Source: Breviolum minutum Mf 1.05b.01 (Eukaryota; Sar; Dinophyceae; Suessiales; Symbiodiniaceae). From it: a stretch of 64,000 nt of DNA. Positions 34,457-45,783 of this stretch are shown here, in pieces. The stretch covers positions 1 through 64,000 of the forward strand of contig DF241042.1 of NCBI GenBank assembly GCA_000507305.1, written 5' to 3'. The first letter of the stretch is position 1. Each line of letters begins with the position of its first letter. The notes under the pieces were generated by a model. The model worked only from the letters and a program-made list of their open reading frames with translations. It searched no databases and was not told where the DNA came from. A program made the position numbers and the translations under genes.

Positions 34457-35168
34457 AATTTGCATTTTCTTACAAGAAAATATGTTGCATTCACCTTGTT
34501 TCTGGATGATAGTGCAGATGTATCGAAAAGTCTGTGTTTCATGAGATATTTTCCATCTAGCTTCAAAATCACTGGCAGTAAATTTGAAGTTGGTGGCAGA
34601 AGCCGATGGTTGATGCCCATTGTTGCGTTTCGCAACGTGTGCGTCATGTTGGTTGGAAAGGTCCAAAAAAGGTATGTGACGTGATATACCCACAGATTCT
34701 AGATGGATGAGTTTCCCGGGATATCAGTGCTGTAGCATCGACCATGTGCCGACCATGTGTCTAACTTCACTCAACGTTATCAACCCTGCACCTGTCTAGC
34801 ATAGCACTGACCATGTGCCTAAGTTCGGCCAATGTTATCGCCCTCCTCCGCCCGTCACCACCCCCCTTCCGCCCGCCCCCACTTGTCTTGCGTAGCACTG
34901 ACCATATGTATTGAATCTTCATGTTGATTTTTGATGGATGTATGATGAGAGAGGACCTTTTTTGTGTTTGTCAATAGCGGTTCTCAACAAGGTTTTTGTT
35001 GAAGCTCTCGGGAAGCAAATTTGTGGATACTTTGAAACACCCAGATCCGTTGCGGAAAAATTCGCATCCAAGGAAGAAACTGGCCGAGTAACTGACTCTC
35101 GCGATTTTCTGATGCCGACAGATCCGACAGACAGTAACGATGCTACTGAGTGGTCCACGCTTCCAAAA
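34457..35168 (+). CDS. two joined exons of an unrecognised protein
   Basis: Exon 34457-34660 (after TTTCAG) reads FLTRKYVAFTLFLDDSADVS, SSFKITGSKFEVGG and MPIVAFRNVCVMLVGK before GT. Exon 34992-35168 (AG|G) continues in phase 0 with VFVEALGKQICGYFETPRSV, KFASKEETGRVTDS and MPTDPTDSNDATEWSTLPK before GTAAGT. Mixed helix and strand character suggests a globular domain; I cannot name it. It starts about 290 bases after the receptor gene stop and is probably near the 5' end of the next gene. Confidence 0.65.
34661..34991. other. intron with imperfect GC-rich direct repeats
   Basis: AGCACTGACCATGTG-type phrases recur three times at 34,733-34,910, with CCGCCCGTCACC / CCGCCCGCCCCC stretches between. 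No gene is seen. Confidence 0.5.
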
Positions 35169-35532
35169 GTAAGTGACATGGTCCACCGGTCATTCTGAAT
35201 TCATTGCATGCAGTCATCAGTCCAGAAAGAAAATGAAATGGTATCTGCCATTTGGAGTTTACCACGAAGCTTTTGGGAGATACATATTGCACATATCATA
35301 TGGTTATATGTATATATATATATACATATACTGGGATGTTCACCCTTCCAACAGTCACAAATGAATACAAATGAAGGTTTAGCTCGGGATCCCCAAGCCT
35401 AAACATGTGTTGCTCTGACTGGAGGGAGCACCCCCAGATGATTATGTATATATGTAATATTTAGATATGCATACATTTGCAGTATATACATATTTACACT
35501 GATCTATGCCCCCGAAAAATACGTACCTTAAG

Positions 35533-35660
35533 GGTTTTTGTTGTTGATTCGCTGCATTTTGACGTTATAGAAATTGCCGGCTCTTTGACCAAGAAGTTTC
35601 ACCTGCTGCATTTTTGTTTCATCCAGTACGGGAGCCCACCAGAGTGCAATTTTCAAACCT
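35533..35660 (+). CDS. candidate exon, unknown protein
   Basis: The frame reads VFVVDSLHFDVIEIAGSL and then FHLLHFCFIQYGSPPECN before a stop at 35662. The alternating hydrophobic pattern looks like beta strands. Borders are approximate, and the phase does not match exon 35168 directly, so a small exon may be missing between them. Confidence 0.4.
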
Positions 35661-35769
35661 AATTTCATGCACTTTTCAAAGCTAATCTAATATCTCATGC
35701 AATATGTTTTCAATGTCTTGTTTCTTTCCCGGTGGAAGCCCTTTGGTGGGACAAAAGGTCATAAACACC

Positions 35770-36180
35770 CAGACTACAAGAGAATTAAACAGTTAAAGAA
35801 GAGCTTTGAAAAGCAAAAAGAACTGGAAAACCACCTAAAAACCTGGAGAACACTAAAAACAAAAAAAACCTCGAGAAACCCAAAAAGGACAAGAAAACCT
35901 CGAGAAAACCAAAGAAAACAATAAAACCTCGAGAAAACCAACAAAAAAACAATAAAACCAAAAAGAACAATTGTCAGGGGGGCTTGGTGAAGCACCCCAA
36001 CTTCCTGAAGAGNTACGTACGTACGTACGTTACGTTACGTTAGTTAGTTAGTTAGTTTAGTTTAGTTTTGTTTTGTTTTGTTTGTTTGTTTGTTTTGTTT
36101 TGTTTTGTTTGTTTGTTTGTTTTCTCGAGGTTTTTTTGGTTTTGTGAAATTTCTCGAGGTTTTTTTGTTTCCCTCTTTCT
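35770..36180. other. inverted A-rich/T-rich repeats around a single N
   Basis: Left of the N at 36013, AAAACCTCGAGAAAACC-type units repeat several times. To the right the complement (TTTTCTCGAGGTTTTTTT) appears twice, so the two sides form an imperfect inverted repeat. Directly after the N a simple repeat changes step by step: TACG, TTACG, TTAG, TTTAG, TTTTG, TTTG. The join may be an assembly breakpoint at a hairpin. Confidence 0.75.
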
Positions 36181-37430
36181 TTAAGTAAGGAATTCTTTAC
36201 TAGGTAAAGTAGCCTTTCGAAATGTGGCGCGCTTTCATGAAGAAGTGGAAAGAAGTGGAAAGAAGCCCTTTTCAAATAGTGTCCTTTTTTCAGCAGTTTC
36301 TGTATCTTATGTAAACAGCATTCTTTTCACAGCAGGCTGGCTGTATTTCTTGGTGAAAAGAAGCATGTTTAATGCGTAGCTGGTCCTTGTAAAGCTGCAT
36401 TTCCTTTTGGCAAAGCTAAGATAGCCCACATATTTGAAGAGCATTTTGCTAAGATCAATCTCTGTTTGTTGACAAGTGCGTTCAATGTTACTATCCACAG
36501 CTGCATTATTCATGAAGAAGTTATCTTTCCTTTCTTATAGTGGTTGTCCCTTTATCTGGTAGCCTTCTTATTAAAGTAGCCATCATCTTTTGTGGGTGAC
36601 TTTCTTCAGTGATAATGTACTGTAAGTCTTGTTCTCAAGTCATCTTCATGCAAAAGTAGCTTTGCTTTGGTTAGAACTAAACAGCTGCCATTTTAATAAG
36701 AGTCGTCTTTCTTTATTGAATTTAGCCCGCCCCGTAATAAAGTATAGTCATTTTTTTCCAAATACATTGATTGTTTTTCTAGCAACCGTCAAAAATATGG
36801 AAAAAACAGTTTTTTTTTGATACTCTAAAAGCCCCAGCGGCACGGGCGCACCAATATTTGAAATCAGAAACAAAAAGACTTGAGAAGATCCTAGACGAAA
36901 CACCCATGGATAAAAACAAACATCGAAGTTAAATTATTTTAGGAAGAAGGCTCCGTATGAAAAATAAAAAGACACATGCTCTTAACATATGTTACTTTAA
37001 AAATACCCAAAGACTATTTATTGTGTTCTAGTTAGAATTTCAAATGAAGCCTCCCCTACAACTACATCTTAGATCTTAAATCTTAAAGATAAAAAAACTA
37101 GTTTTCAAAAATAAAGGTATTTGGTGATTGAACGAAGGTTCTTTTTAAAGTAGAACTGCTCCACAAAAGAGACGGCAATAGTTCTAGTTTAAGAAACATC
37201 ACTTCAAATAGCACAGGCTCCTGAAAAAGAATTGTTGTTCAAGAACAATAAATAGAGATAACTTTAAAAAATTGAACACTCGAATAATCACCTTTCTACA
37301 ATCTTCTGAAAAGATGGTAGCTTTTACAAAGAAGGGTGCTTGTGGAAAAGCTACTATGTAATGAAAGCTAATTGATTCAAATGTTTACTTTAGGGAACAA
37401 CGCATTTTAAAAATATAGTCAAATTTCATG
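36181..37430. other. AT-rich island without inverted-repeat elements
   Basis: This stretch differs from its surroundings. It lacks family A-C elements and TA tracts, and short words such as AAAGTAGC, AAGAAG and AAAGCTAC recur in both orientations. It starts next to the N at 36013. Apart from one possible exon (36,783-36,930) no gene is seen. It could be a decayed repeat or foreign DNA. Confidence 0.5.
36783..36930 (+). CDS. protein-like open stretch in the AT-rich island
   Basis: The frame contains APAARAHQYLKSETKRLEKI and then LDETPMDKNKHRS before TAA. The helical, charged character is much more protein-like than anything else in the island. It could be a terminal exon or a fragment of an old gene. 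There is no start codon in the frame. Confidence 0.35.
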
Positions 37431-37796
37431 TCTTTATTTCTTTATGATGATGAAAACTTGTGATAACTTGTGATATTTCAATTTCATAAATCAACAAAAA
37501 ACTGCACTCTGGTGGCCTCCCAGCCTCTTTTTTTTCGGGCCTCAAGGCATTTTGCAAAAGACATAGTGCCTTTGGCTGAAATTTGCAGCAAACCACAGAA
37601 ACGATGAAGTTTTTTTTTTTGGCGAAAAAATTTGGCACGGATGGAAGAAAAGCTCAGTCCTTAACACAAAAGAAATGGGGAGAAACAGGTATCCTTGGGT
37701 TTTTCCTTTTTGGGAATTCGGCTTCTTTTCAGGGTCCTCTTGGTTGTTAGTTTACATCCCCGAATCTCATGAGAATCTCCAACGAATCTTCGCCAG

Positions 37797-40034
37797 GCCC
37801 TTTTCGCGGCGCTCCAAGAAGTCTTCAGCAAAACTCTGGCAGCTCGGTGTCGGGCAATGGCAATGGCTGACACCCCCCACAAAAAAAAAGAACACCTCCT
37901 GTTCGTTTGGAAGTCAGGTATATATATATATATATGTATACATATCAATTTGTTGTTTGTTACTTTTTTGTTTGTTTATCTTCATGTGTATGTTTTTGAT
38001 GAAGAAAAGTTGAGTCAAATATCAAGACGGAACAATTTTCCTTCAAAAAAACAGATGTGGATTTTGTTGGGAGGAAGAGGAAGCAAAGAATAATTTTCTT
38101 GGATGATCCATGAGTGGATTTCGGATTCCGTGTGTTTTTTTCACCGCGAGGTGTTGCTATGTGCACCTTTTGGCACCTTGGCGATGACTAAGATGTCCTG
38201 TTGGTCATGGTTGCTAAGCTACCCACCTGAATGTCTTTGATTAATACATTACGTTGCTCCCCCCGCCCTGCGCTTATAGTTTCCTCAAAATATTTTAAGA
38301 ATAGACCCCACTCCATATTCATTCACGTATCTTTAGTAACTACCAATACCAGTCATTGAGGACAGGTGTTACGAAAACCCTGAAAAATAGTGGTTGGAAG
38401 ACTATATTCCTTTTGAAATAGTCCCTTTTAGGGGGACATATTAGTTCTCGGGGATATACATAACCCCATTAATAACAGTGGTTTAAACTTTTGAGACAGC
38501 AAGGTGTTGGAATCTACAGCGGGGAAGATGAAACCCAGTTGACGAACATCTTTTTGGTATTTGCACCAATTTCAAAGCATTAGAATTGTTGTGTCTTGTC
38601 ATTGTGCAATTTTTTTCCTGAGATTCTTTCCACGAATCTTGAAAACACACGCGGATTGAACGTTTAAATTGGGGAACTCACAGCGATACCATGAGTTGAA
38701 AGAGGAGAGAAATGGCTAAGAAATGTTCATCGTAAAACTGAGGATTAGAGTCCTCAAGTGGAAACTCGAGACCCTGATTTTCGTCTAAACTGCTTTTGTA
38801 GGTTGAAAAAATGACTCATAGACCTGCCAAGACAGATTGAGACTTTGTGATACAAAGAAACGGGAACAAGAGCTTGTAGGAAAAGTTCTCTATCTCCACA
38901 GGGTCATGTCAAAAATACGTACCAAATCCTCCTTGTCAAGAAGCGACCCAAAAAAGAAAAGACATTCTTCAAGCTGCGGCGTTCCATTCCAAAACCAATT
39001 CGCTCCAAAAATCTGAGGCAAATTATAGCCGACCTTTTCCTGCCGGTTGGTCACCCTAAATGGTGGTTTAGTAGGGAATCCCCCCGAAAATCCACCCTTA
39101 ATTCAGGTTTAGTCGTAATTTGCCCAGTCCAAATTCTGCAACTGGAGGATCCGGGATCACCTTTGAAAACGCCTGCAGGTGGCGGGTCACGGGAGAGAAA
39201 GATGTTTTGGAGACTTCCTCCGAAGTTGGTGAAGCTTCTCCTGTGGTTGGATAGACCTGCAGAGTCTGTACTGCAGGTGGGGATTGTTGGTTTTTTTGGG
39301 GAGTCAGATGCACAAATCGCCTGAAATGATCACACAAATGGAGGTCACTTTTCACCCCTGAAAAGGTCACTTAAAAGCCCCAAAAAGGCCATTCGGAAGA
39401 ACCTGGATGATATGAATGACCTCTAGGTCCTAGGTATGACCTTTTTAAGGCGGTGGGTCACTGGCAGGATCGTGTGGGACAAGAAGCACGGACAGTACAG
39501 GATATACATTAGTGGCGCGGACATGCGCGGACCGTTCTCTACTATTTTGTTGGTACTCAAAAAGTTTTTTAGTTGTCTATATATTATGAGCTTCGGCTTC
39601 TAAGATTCCAAGTACTCCAATTACCGCCAATGACACTTTCTTTTGTTGTAGATAACTATATTATATTTGTATACCCAAAACATGCCAGAACCATCCTGAA
39701 ATACATCGAATATTGAATTGAAAGACCTGAAGAAAGCCCAAAAGGAAGTGAACCTAAACATTGAAATCGGACAATAGTCCAATATCAATATATATATATA
39801 TGATATATCATATACATTTGTATTATTAAAATCTATTATTCATATGTATAATATATATATAGAATATATGTATATATATATATATATCATATACATATAT
39901 GTGTATGTATTAGATAGATTCGGTGCGAGCCCTCCTTGGGATTTTTCTTGCTGAATCTTGAGCCCCCTTCATGACTTTTATCGCAAGGGCCTGGCAGCTC
40001 TCAGCGCAGGCGTGTTGCAGTCTCTTAGCAAGTC
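37797..40034 (+). CDS. four joined exons, helical protein of unknown family
   Basis: Exon 37797-37917 (AG|G) reads ALFAALQEVFSKTLAARCRA, then KKKEHLLFVWKS before GT, splitting a codon. Exon 38902-39017 supplies two bases and reads SCQKYVPNPPCQEATQKRKD, then ILQAAAFHSKTNSLQKSE, with a GC donor. Exon 39450-39500 reads AVGHWQDRVGQEARTVQ with a GA donor. Exon 39988-40034 reads GLAALSAGVLQSLSK before GTAAGA. All four phases agree. In exon 38902 a second frame is also open; only phase and the AG|GC border favour the one given. Confidence 0.6.
38018..38901. other. intron, no gene seen
   Basis: The stretch includes a degenerate family C element near 38,370-38,460 (AACCCTGAAAAATAGTGG…AGGGGGACATATTAG). 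Nothing else is recognised. Confidence 0.45.
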
Positions 40035-40190
40035 GTAAGATTTTCCCTGATTTTCTTGCCGGATTTGAATCGAAAGATGTGGATGCACCTAGCAGACTTC
40101 AGGCACTTTTTTAGTGTATTCAAGAGTGAAGTTGTTCACATGCTTCACCCATTTTTTCCCGCGTGTGAAACCGTGCAGGGTCCAGCCTTC

Positions 40191-40301
40191 AGATGAAGGA
40201 CGAGTTTTTTCGAACTGAAAGGGACAAAGCATTGGTTTTCCCCCTTGTTTTTTGGGCAAAATGGGAAAACCTGGAGATGAATAAGTTTGGACGATGCTGA
40301 A
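40191..40301 (+). CDS. short candidate exon
   Basis: After CCTTCAG the frame reads MKDEFFRTERDKALVFPL and FWAKWENLEMNKFGR before TGA. The sequence is protein-like, but the phase relation to the exons on either side is not settled. Confidence 0.35.
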
Positions 40302-40362
40302 AAAAACGTCAACGTGGAAAATTGGTGCAACCCTGTGACCCATCAACTCAAACCATCTCCAG

Positions 40363-41243
40363 CCGATCCGGTGGAAGGAGCTGTGCCATGTAAATCAACC
40401 AGGGAGTGCTGTGGCTGCGCTGGCATGGCTGGTAAAGGACTCAGCCGTTTTTGGGGTTTGGGTTCACATGGGACCGGTAGTTCATGGTAGTTACATGACT
40501 TTGGGTTGATTCAAAGGCTACAAAACTCAGAGAATCTCACCGTTTTGAAATGAATATCCAATCAATCATTGAGGGAACATGACAACATATCGTGTTAATA
40601 CAACATGTTTGCTGCGAAAAGTTTTGCGTTGAAGATGACCTGCACCTTATCACCATCCACCTCTTTCTGGTGTTTTTTTTGGACCATGTTCCTATCATCT
40701 GAATGAATATGCCTAGGTCGCATGCGCATCTCTGGCAGTTTATGTCAGCTACCTGCTACTTCGCTTGGTCTTCACTGCAGAGACTTGCCGAGATAACGAG
40801 ATTAGAATTGGAGTTGCAGCAGAGCATATATTCGAACTACCCCCCGTGGCAAGTGAGGGTTTGTAGGGATACCCTACTAAAAATGTAATAATCCTGGTGG
40901 TTACATTTACTGGGTGGGGGGTATATAGACTAGATTCAGATCGTTCTCGAGATCCAGTTCGATGTAGATTTCTCAATCTCGCTAGGACAAACCGCCCAAA
41001 TGGGGCGAGTCACAGATCCAATCCTTTCATATCCTTTCATGTTTGATTGATATTATTCATTATTCATCAGTGTTTCAAAAGTATTGTTCCATGGAATCAT
41101 TTCAGAGGAAATCACAATGGGCACAACATTCCAGCATGGTCCAAATCTGCCATGCAGATTTTGTTTCCTGAAAATTCGGATGTTTTTCGATCCAAGTCTA
41201 GAAGCTTATTGGGCTCAACTGGGCCCGCCATCAATCATTCACG
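40363..41243 (+). CDS. three joined exons with a membrane helix
   Basis: Exon 40363-40431 reads PIRWKELCHVNQPGSAVAAL and AWL before GTAAAG. Exon 40717-40852 (AG|G) continues VACASLAVYVSYLLLRLVF, so a membrane helix spans the junction, then CRDNEIRIGVAAEHIFEL. Exon 41106-41243 completes a split Lys codon and reads EITMGTTFQHGPNLPCRF and IRMFFDPSLEAYWAQLGP before GT. Phases agree throughout. A membrane protein with a following globular part is inferred; no family is recognised. Confidence 0.65.
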
Positions 41244-41293
41244 GTATTCAATAGCCCAGTTTGAGGTGTTTCAATGCTTAGAGTTTCAATAAC

Positions 41294-41394
41294 TACCCTC
41301 CTGGGAACGAACATATCCCCCCAAAACAGGCACTTTTGAAGTTCAAGATGATGTTGCTTTCCCCAGCTGGGATATGTTAGGTCCCCGGAGGGTA
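41294..41394. repeat. family C inverted-repeat element
   Basis: The left end is TACCCTCCTGGGAACGAACA; the right end is an inverted copy ending CCCCGGAGGGTA. It has the same interior layout as the copies at 10,006 and 43,378. Confidence 0.9.
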
Positions 41395-41548
41395 GTTCAA
41401 ATCTTGGACTCTTTCAGAAACCCCTTGGAAAGGCAAAAATTCCATCGCAAGTTGAGGGGTCAATTTTGGGCTCTTTTTTTTTTAATAAGGACTCCTCCAC
41501 GATTCGTTGGTATTATTGGAGGTTGATGAAATAATGTGAAATGTTTCA

Positions 41549-41785
41549 GTATCAATCAACTGGATTCAATAGGTATGACACCAAATGGTTGTATATTTCT
41601 CGACATACACATCCAATCCCATCAGACCATGTGCTCTTAGAACGACATGTTCTGAATGACAAAACTAAGGACCTTGGAAGCAGAGGGACTTCTGTCGCCA
41701 CTGCAAGCATCTTTGTCGCTCAATTTGTGTGGCAGTTCGTAGTTGATCTCTATTACAGTTTATTTATGTTTATGTCATTTTACAA
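41549..41785 (+). CDS. exon of a probable membrane protein
   Basis: After GTTTCAG the frame is open for 79 codons to a GTAAGT donor. It reads YQSTGFNRYDTKWLYISRHT, VLLERHVLNDKTKDL and then a hydrophobic run FVAQFVWQFVVDLYYSLFMF. A different frame is also open over the first 100 bases, and the phase does not fit exon 41243 directly, so a small exon or other border may be missing. Confidence 0.5.
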
Positions 41786-42009
41786 GTAAGTTGTCCTTTG
41801 GAAATGGACTGAAAATGGTATGAAATGACAAAGGATTTCGAGTGCAAATGCAGAATTCGAATGATGAAGATTGGGGGTTGCTTCAATTGTTGGGTGCCTG
41901 AATCGAGTGTCCTGTCTAATGTCTATGTATACACACAACATCCACAAAAACCTGGATATATATTTCCTTTTATTCCATTAGTTAGATAACTTTCCTACAA
42001 ACAGATCAG

Positions 42010-42459
42010 GTTCGATCTTTGTTTAAACTACTCGCTTGGGATAGTTTCATCCATCCATCTCCAAGGGCAAAAGGGGCCCCTGTAAAACCCAAAGCCCGCT
42101 ACCGCGCATGTTACGAGAGGATGTTCCAACCTGACATATGTGTCTCAAGAGTTGGTCTTGACATATCTTGCTTTGGACAGTCTCCTCTTGGAACAGAAAT
42201 TCCTGTTAAAATAGGATAACCAGGTCGAGATGATGCTAAATGTATCTAAATGTGGTGTTTTCGATGGATTTTTTGCTGAGAAATGTCTGCTTTTTTGACC
42301 CATCCATGGCCCAAAGGATTGATTTCAGTTTGGTGATTGGAAAACCAGCCGAGGCAGTAGCAATAGCATGGTTTCTTGGTGGCACATTGGGATGGGTGTC
42401 ATTGGAATGTAGGATCACTGATTGCAGTCGCAACCTAATCAACAAATTTGCACAGGTTT
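42010..42459 (+). CDS. two exons, unknown protein
   Basis: Exon 42010-42214 (AG|G) reads VRSLFKLLAWDSFIHPSPRA, YRACYERMFQPDICVSRV and LDISCFGQSPLGTEIPVKI, ending at a possible GA donor. Exon about 42329-42459 (after ATTTCAG) reads LVIGKPAEAVAIAWFLGG and LGWVSLECRITDCSRNL, ending FAQ before GT. They probably belong to the same protein as 40,363-41,785. No family is recognised. Confidence 0.5.
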
Positions 42460-43146
42460 TGGTGCATACATGCCATACATTTTTCTTGCCTCAAGAAACA
42501 CAGAGTCAACGGATCAAATGGTTTCTGAAAAAATATGTTTCGCTTGTGGGCTGAATCAGGGTTTTTTGCCGACTCAAATCTTTAAACAAAAAGCCAACGG
42601 GAGTGAAATATTCTTCACAACTTGGAGATGCCAAAAAGAACAACATGATCTGCATGCTACCTTGAGAGGTCATTTTGATACCCATTTTTTTGGAGGATTT
42701 TTTTTGGTGGCCAACAAAATTTCTCGGGAGGTCCAGGGACAACGTTTCGCAGTGAATCACTTGGCTGCGCTCTTTGTGCCTGCCACATGACCGCATGGGT
42801 TGGCACAACTCTGGGATGGGATATATGTAGTTGGCTTAAAATGGCTATGGTGTCAGTGAAAAGTGAGGGTACCAAAAGGAACTCCAGATTCTGTCTTCTG
42901 AGTTTGTTGAAAATCATCCCAGAGGAATAAAGACTTACGAAAAAGTTCATCAATCTAATGGAATTTACTGTAAAAAATATATAAGTTACCACTCCAAAAG
43001 AGTCAAATTCACTATAAACCTTGGCAAAATGTGATTCCCTATGATTTTTTTTTAAGGATTCCCTTAGTGCAGGTTTATAGGGATTCCCTATTTGAAAAGG
43101 TGGACACCGTTGGAATTTTGAGTCAATGGGATCCTCATCCATCCAG

Positions 43147-43236
43147 GTCACTCGCTTCTTTGATGCCTTCAGTGTGCCTGAAGATGTGCGACGGATAGCG
43201 GCCACTGGGCTCAAACAGCTCACAGTGATGAAGTAA
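43147..43236 (+). CDS. possible terminal exon
   Basis: After CATCCAG (AG|G) the frame reads VTRFFDAFSVPEDVRRIAA and GLKQLTVMK and stops at TAA (43234-43236). It may close the membrane-protein gene that starts near 34,450, but the link is not proven. Confidence 0.45.
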   Translation, partial: VTRFFDAFSVPEDVRRIAATGLKQLTVMK

Positions 43237-43377
43237 TGATTGCACATATGCATATCTACAGCCTACACATAGCATCACCTAGCGGCCTAGCCATCTGATA
43301 GCTATCTTAGCTATCTTAGTTGAAAGTGAAAAAAATCAGAATATTAGATTCATTAGATTCAGCACTTTGCACTGCCA

Positions 43378-43476
43378 GATACCCTCCTGGGAACTAACAT
43401 ATCCCCCCAAAAATGGCATTTTGAAGATGATTTTCCTTTTCCCCAGGTGGGATATGTTAATTTCCTGGAGGGTATC
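43378..43476. repeat. family C inverted-repeat element abutting an exon
   Basis: GATACCCTCCTGGGAACTAA at the left and an inverted copy ending GGAGGGTATC at the right. The AG that opens the next exon lies only three bases past the end (43478-43479). Confidence 0.9.
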
Positions 43477-43479
43477 CAG

Positions 43480-43610
43480 TTGGCCGGCCTTTACCTCAAC
43501 GACTTGTTACGGGGCGGGGCTGAACCGCGAACCTCCCAGGAACGGCGGCACGCCGAGCTTGGTCAATCTCCCAATCCTCGTACCATGGGTCCTCCATGGC
43601 CAGGTGCGGG
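43480..43610 (+). CDS. GC-rich candidate exon
   Basis: The frame reads LAGLYLNDLLRGGAEPRTSQ, ERRHAELGQSPNPRTMGPP and on to a GT (GTGCGGG). GC content is far above the flanks, and the text looks like a helix followed by a disordered Pro/Arg linker. It is bounded at the 5' side by an inverted-repeat element. No family is recognised. Confidence 0.5.
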
Positions 43611-43673
43611 AGAGTTCTCCTGGGAGGTATCATATAACTCATGAAAACTTCCGTATCATTGTGGTTCCAAATA

Positions 43674-43785
43674 TGGATGTTTCCGAAAATAGTGGGTGTT
43701 TCCCCCCAAATCATCCATTAAAAAATAGGGTTTTCCATTATTTTCACCATCCATTTTGGAGTACCACTATTTTCGGAAACATCCA
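43674..43785. repeat. perfect 22-bp inverted repeat
   Basis: TGGATGTTTCCGAAAATAGT… (43674-43695) is exactly complementary to 43764-43785. The ends differ from families A-C. Confidence 0.9.
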
Positions 43786-44309
43786 AATAGTTTTTGGGGT
43801 TCACCCCTAATTTGGAGAAATCATCCAAATTGACTACTGTAATATGTTTCAAAGGGGTTGGTTCAACCACCAACTAGCATACAACTTCATAGACTTCCCA
43901 TTCTTACCCTCCAGGGAAGTAAGAAAAATCCCACCCCGGGGAAAAGGAAAGGGCCTTGGTAGGGGAAAGTGCCTAGGTCCAAGTCGTGATCAATTTTTTG
44001 TGAAGGAAGATGTTCAATGCTTTTTTAATATGGAAAAAGTAATGAAAAGGTTGATTTTTTGTTTCCGGAGATGATGATTATGGAATGGGAGGTGGGTCAT
44101 TGAAAAAGCCGAATGTATTCGGTGTTTTCTTTTAATTTTCGGAGGGGGTCCAAACAGCCTTGACATGCCTTAACTGTTTTGTTTACTTGTACCTCTGAAT
44201 TGGAACCCTTAGATTTTTTCTACCTCTTTAACCAGCGAAGTCCACTTTGAAACAACATGAAACAACAGGTTTGCTGTTGGTTGCTGTGTTTTCATTTTTG
44301 ACCTGTCAG

Positions 44310-44397
44310 GTGCGAGTGGAAGTGAACCTGAACCAGAGGAGATCTATCGACGTCCTGCTGCTTTGGAGGCGCAGATTGTTTGTCAAAGCCGAGGCAG
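44310..44397 (+). CDS. candidate exon
   Basis: After CTGTCAG (AG|G) the frame reads ASGSEPEPEEIYRRPAALEA and QIVCQSRG and ends at AG|GA, a possible GA donor. The acidic then basic linker character is coding-like. Confidence 0.45.
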
Positions 44398-44594
44398 GAA
44401 GCCATTGATAAAGGATATCATGTTGATACTGACAAGGATGTGTTTATTTGGTAAGGATGTCCAAAAAATTGTTTATTTTGGCTTCTAGAGTCATCAATGT
44501 TGCTTTGACATACCATGTTTATGAATTGTTTATTTGGCGAAGATGAAAAGATCACTGATGAAATCATGTCAGGCCTTGCTGGCTGCAGAAGATT

Positions 44595-44908
44595 CCGCTG
44601 GCCAGGACTCCTTTGTTGACTCATGGAAACAAAATATTCCAAAAATGATGGTGCTCGTTTACAGACAAGGCGTTTGCACTTGTGTTTCTGTTACACTTGC
44701 CCCTTGTGAAAACTACTATGTCGATGGAAGATCCACATAGATCCACTCAGAAAATACAGCAACAAAAAGGTCCATTTTCCAGCCAGCCATGTCAAAATCA
44801 GAGTGTACAGGAAGGCAAATGCGTACTTGAAATCCACCTTATCCAACCGAAGAAAAAAAACAAGGTGGTTTGCAGGGTCCATAGCCTCTCAAAATTGAGT
44901 GCATCATA
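44595..44908 (+). CDS. candidate exon or exons, frame uncertain
   Basis: Three overlapping open frames occur here. One reads EDSAGQDSFVDSWKQNIPK, the next DKAFALVFLLHLPLVKTTM, and the third SHVKIRVYRKANAYLKSTL. Probably one or two exons lie here. The frame cannot be fixed without phase from neighbours. Confidence 0.3.
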
Positions 44909-45420
44909 AAACACCACCAAAAAAAAGAAACACAAAACGTTGGTAGCAGACATAATTCAAAGGGTTTTTAGAGTTGAGGGATAGGTAAATCATGGTATGT
45001 TCATATTGACTTGGGATGCTCCACTAACTTCGAAGCACCTTCGCAGGAATCTCGCCCCTCTCCTCGCTTCGGTGTGCCTCGGATTGGACCCAGGTGGGTT
45101 TGATGTCTTGGGAATTGATGGGTGGTGGGTGAAACACCCTGGTTGTTTAGGGTTTAGAGGGGATGACTATATTGCACATTTATGAGGGGAATATATGTAT
45201 GAATAACTAACTAGGTGTTTTTTCTTACATACTTTTTATTTCTTCAAATGGGTTGAAACCACCAACTACTTAATATATAAACTGAAAACTACACTGATTT
45301 TTCCATGTAATGTATACTGTGATTGATAGTATGATTATGTAATAAGATTATACACCAATATCCAATTTTAAAAAACTGTGTGTGTATATGTGTTTTTTGT
45401 GCAAGACTGATTTTTTTCAG

Positions 45421-45594
45421 ATGTTTTTGAAGAAAACAGTGTTTCATTTCGATCCAAATTGTTTGATTCAACATGATTCAACTATTTTGTCCTGGATTCC
45501 TAAGGCTGATACCGTTGCCCCTCGGCAGTTTTATTTCAGTGTCAATCAAATGCGAAAAACTTCTCGAATAGCCCTTTGTTGCAAAATCACCTAA
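45421..45594 (+). CDS. candidate exon, possibly terminal
   Basis: A strong acceptor (GATTTTTTTCAG) is followed by an open frame MFLKKTVFHFDPNCLIQHDS, ILSWIPKADTVAPRQF and SVNQMRKTSRIALCCKIT, with TAA at 45592-45594. It is too long to be open by chance in such AT-rich DNA, though that is only weak evidence. No family is recognised. Confidence 0.4.
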   Translation: MFLKKTVFHFDPNCLIQHDSTILSWIPKADTVAPRQFYFSVNQMRKTSRIALCCKIT

Positions 45595-45783
45595 GTTTTT
45601 CAAGACTGAGAAGACTTATAGATGGCAATTTGGCAATTTTTTGTTGGGTAAGTTCTTTTTCCAATCAACGGTTGAAACGGCGATCCTGACCCCGACTTAG
45701 GCTTCGTGATTCGTGAGCCTTCCGGATGAAAACTGAATCTATTGCCAGATGCAAAATATTGATGCCAGAAGAAACAATTTCTT

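Noticed and set aside
35697..35924. 75-codon Lys-rich frame
   Set aside because: It is built from the AAAACCTCGAGAAAACC repeat units beside the N and is low-complexity.
42657..43253. 198-codon open frame on the - strand
   Set aside because: It runs antisense to a likely + strand exon (43147-43236), lacks any recognised motif, and all other genes are on the + strand. I could not fully exclude it.
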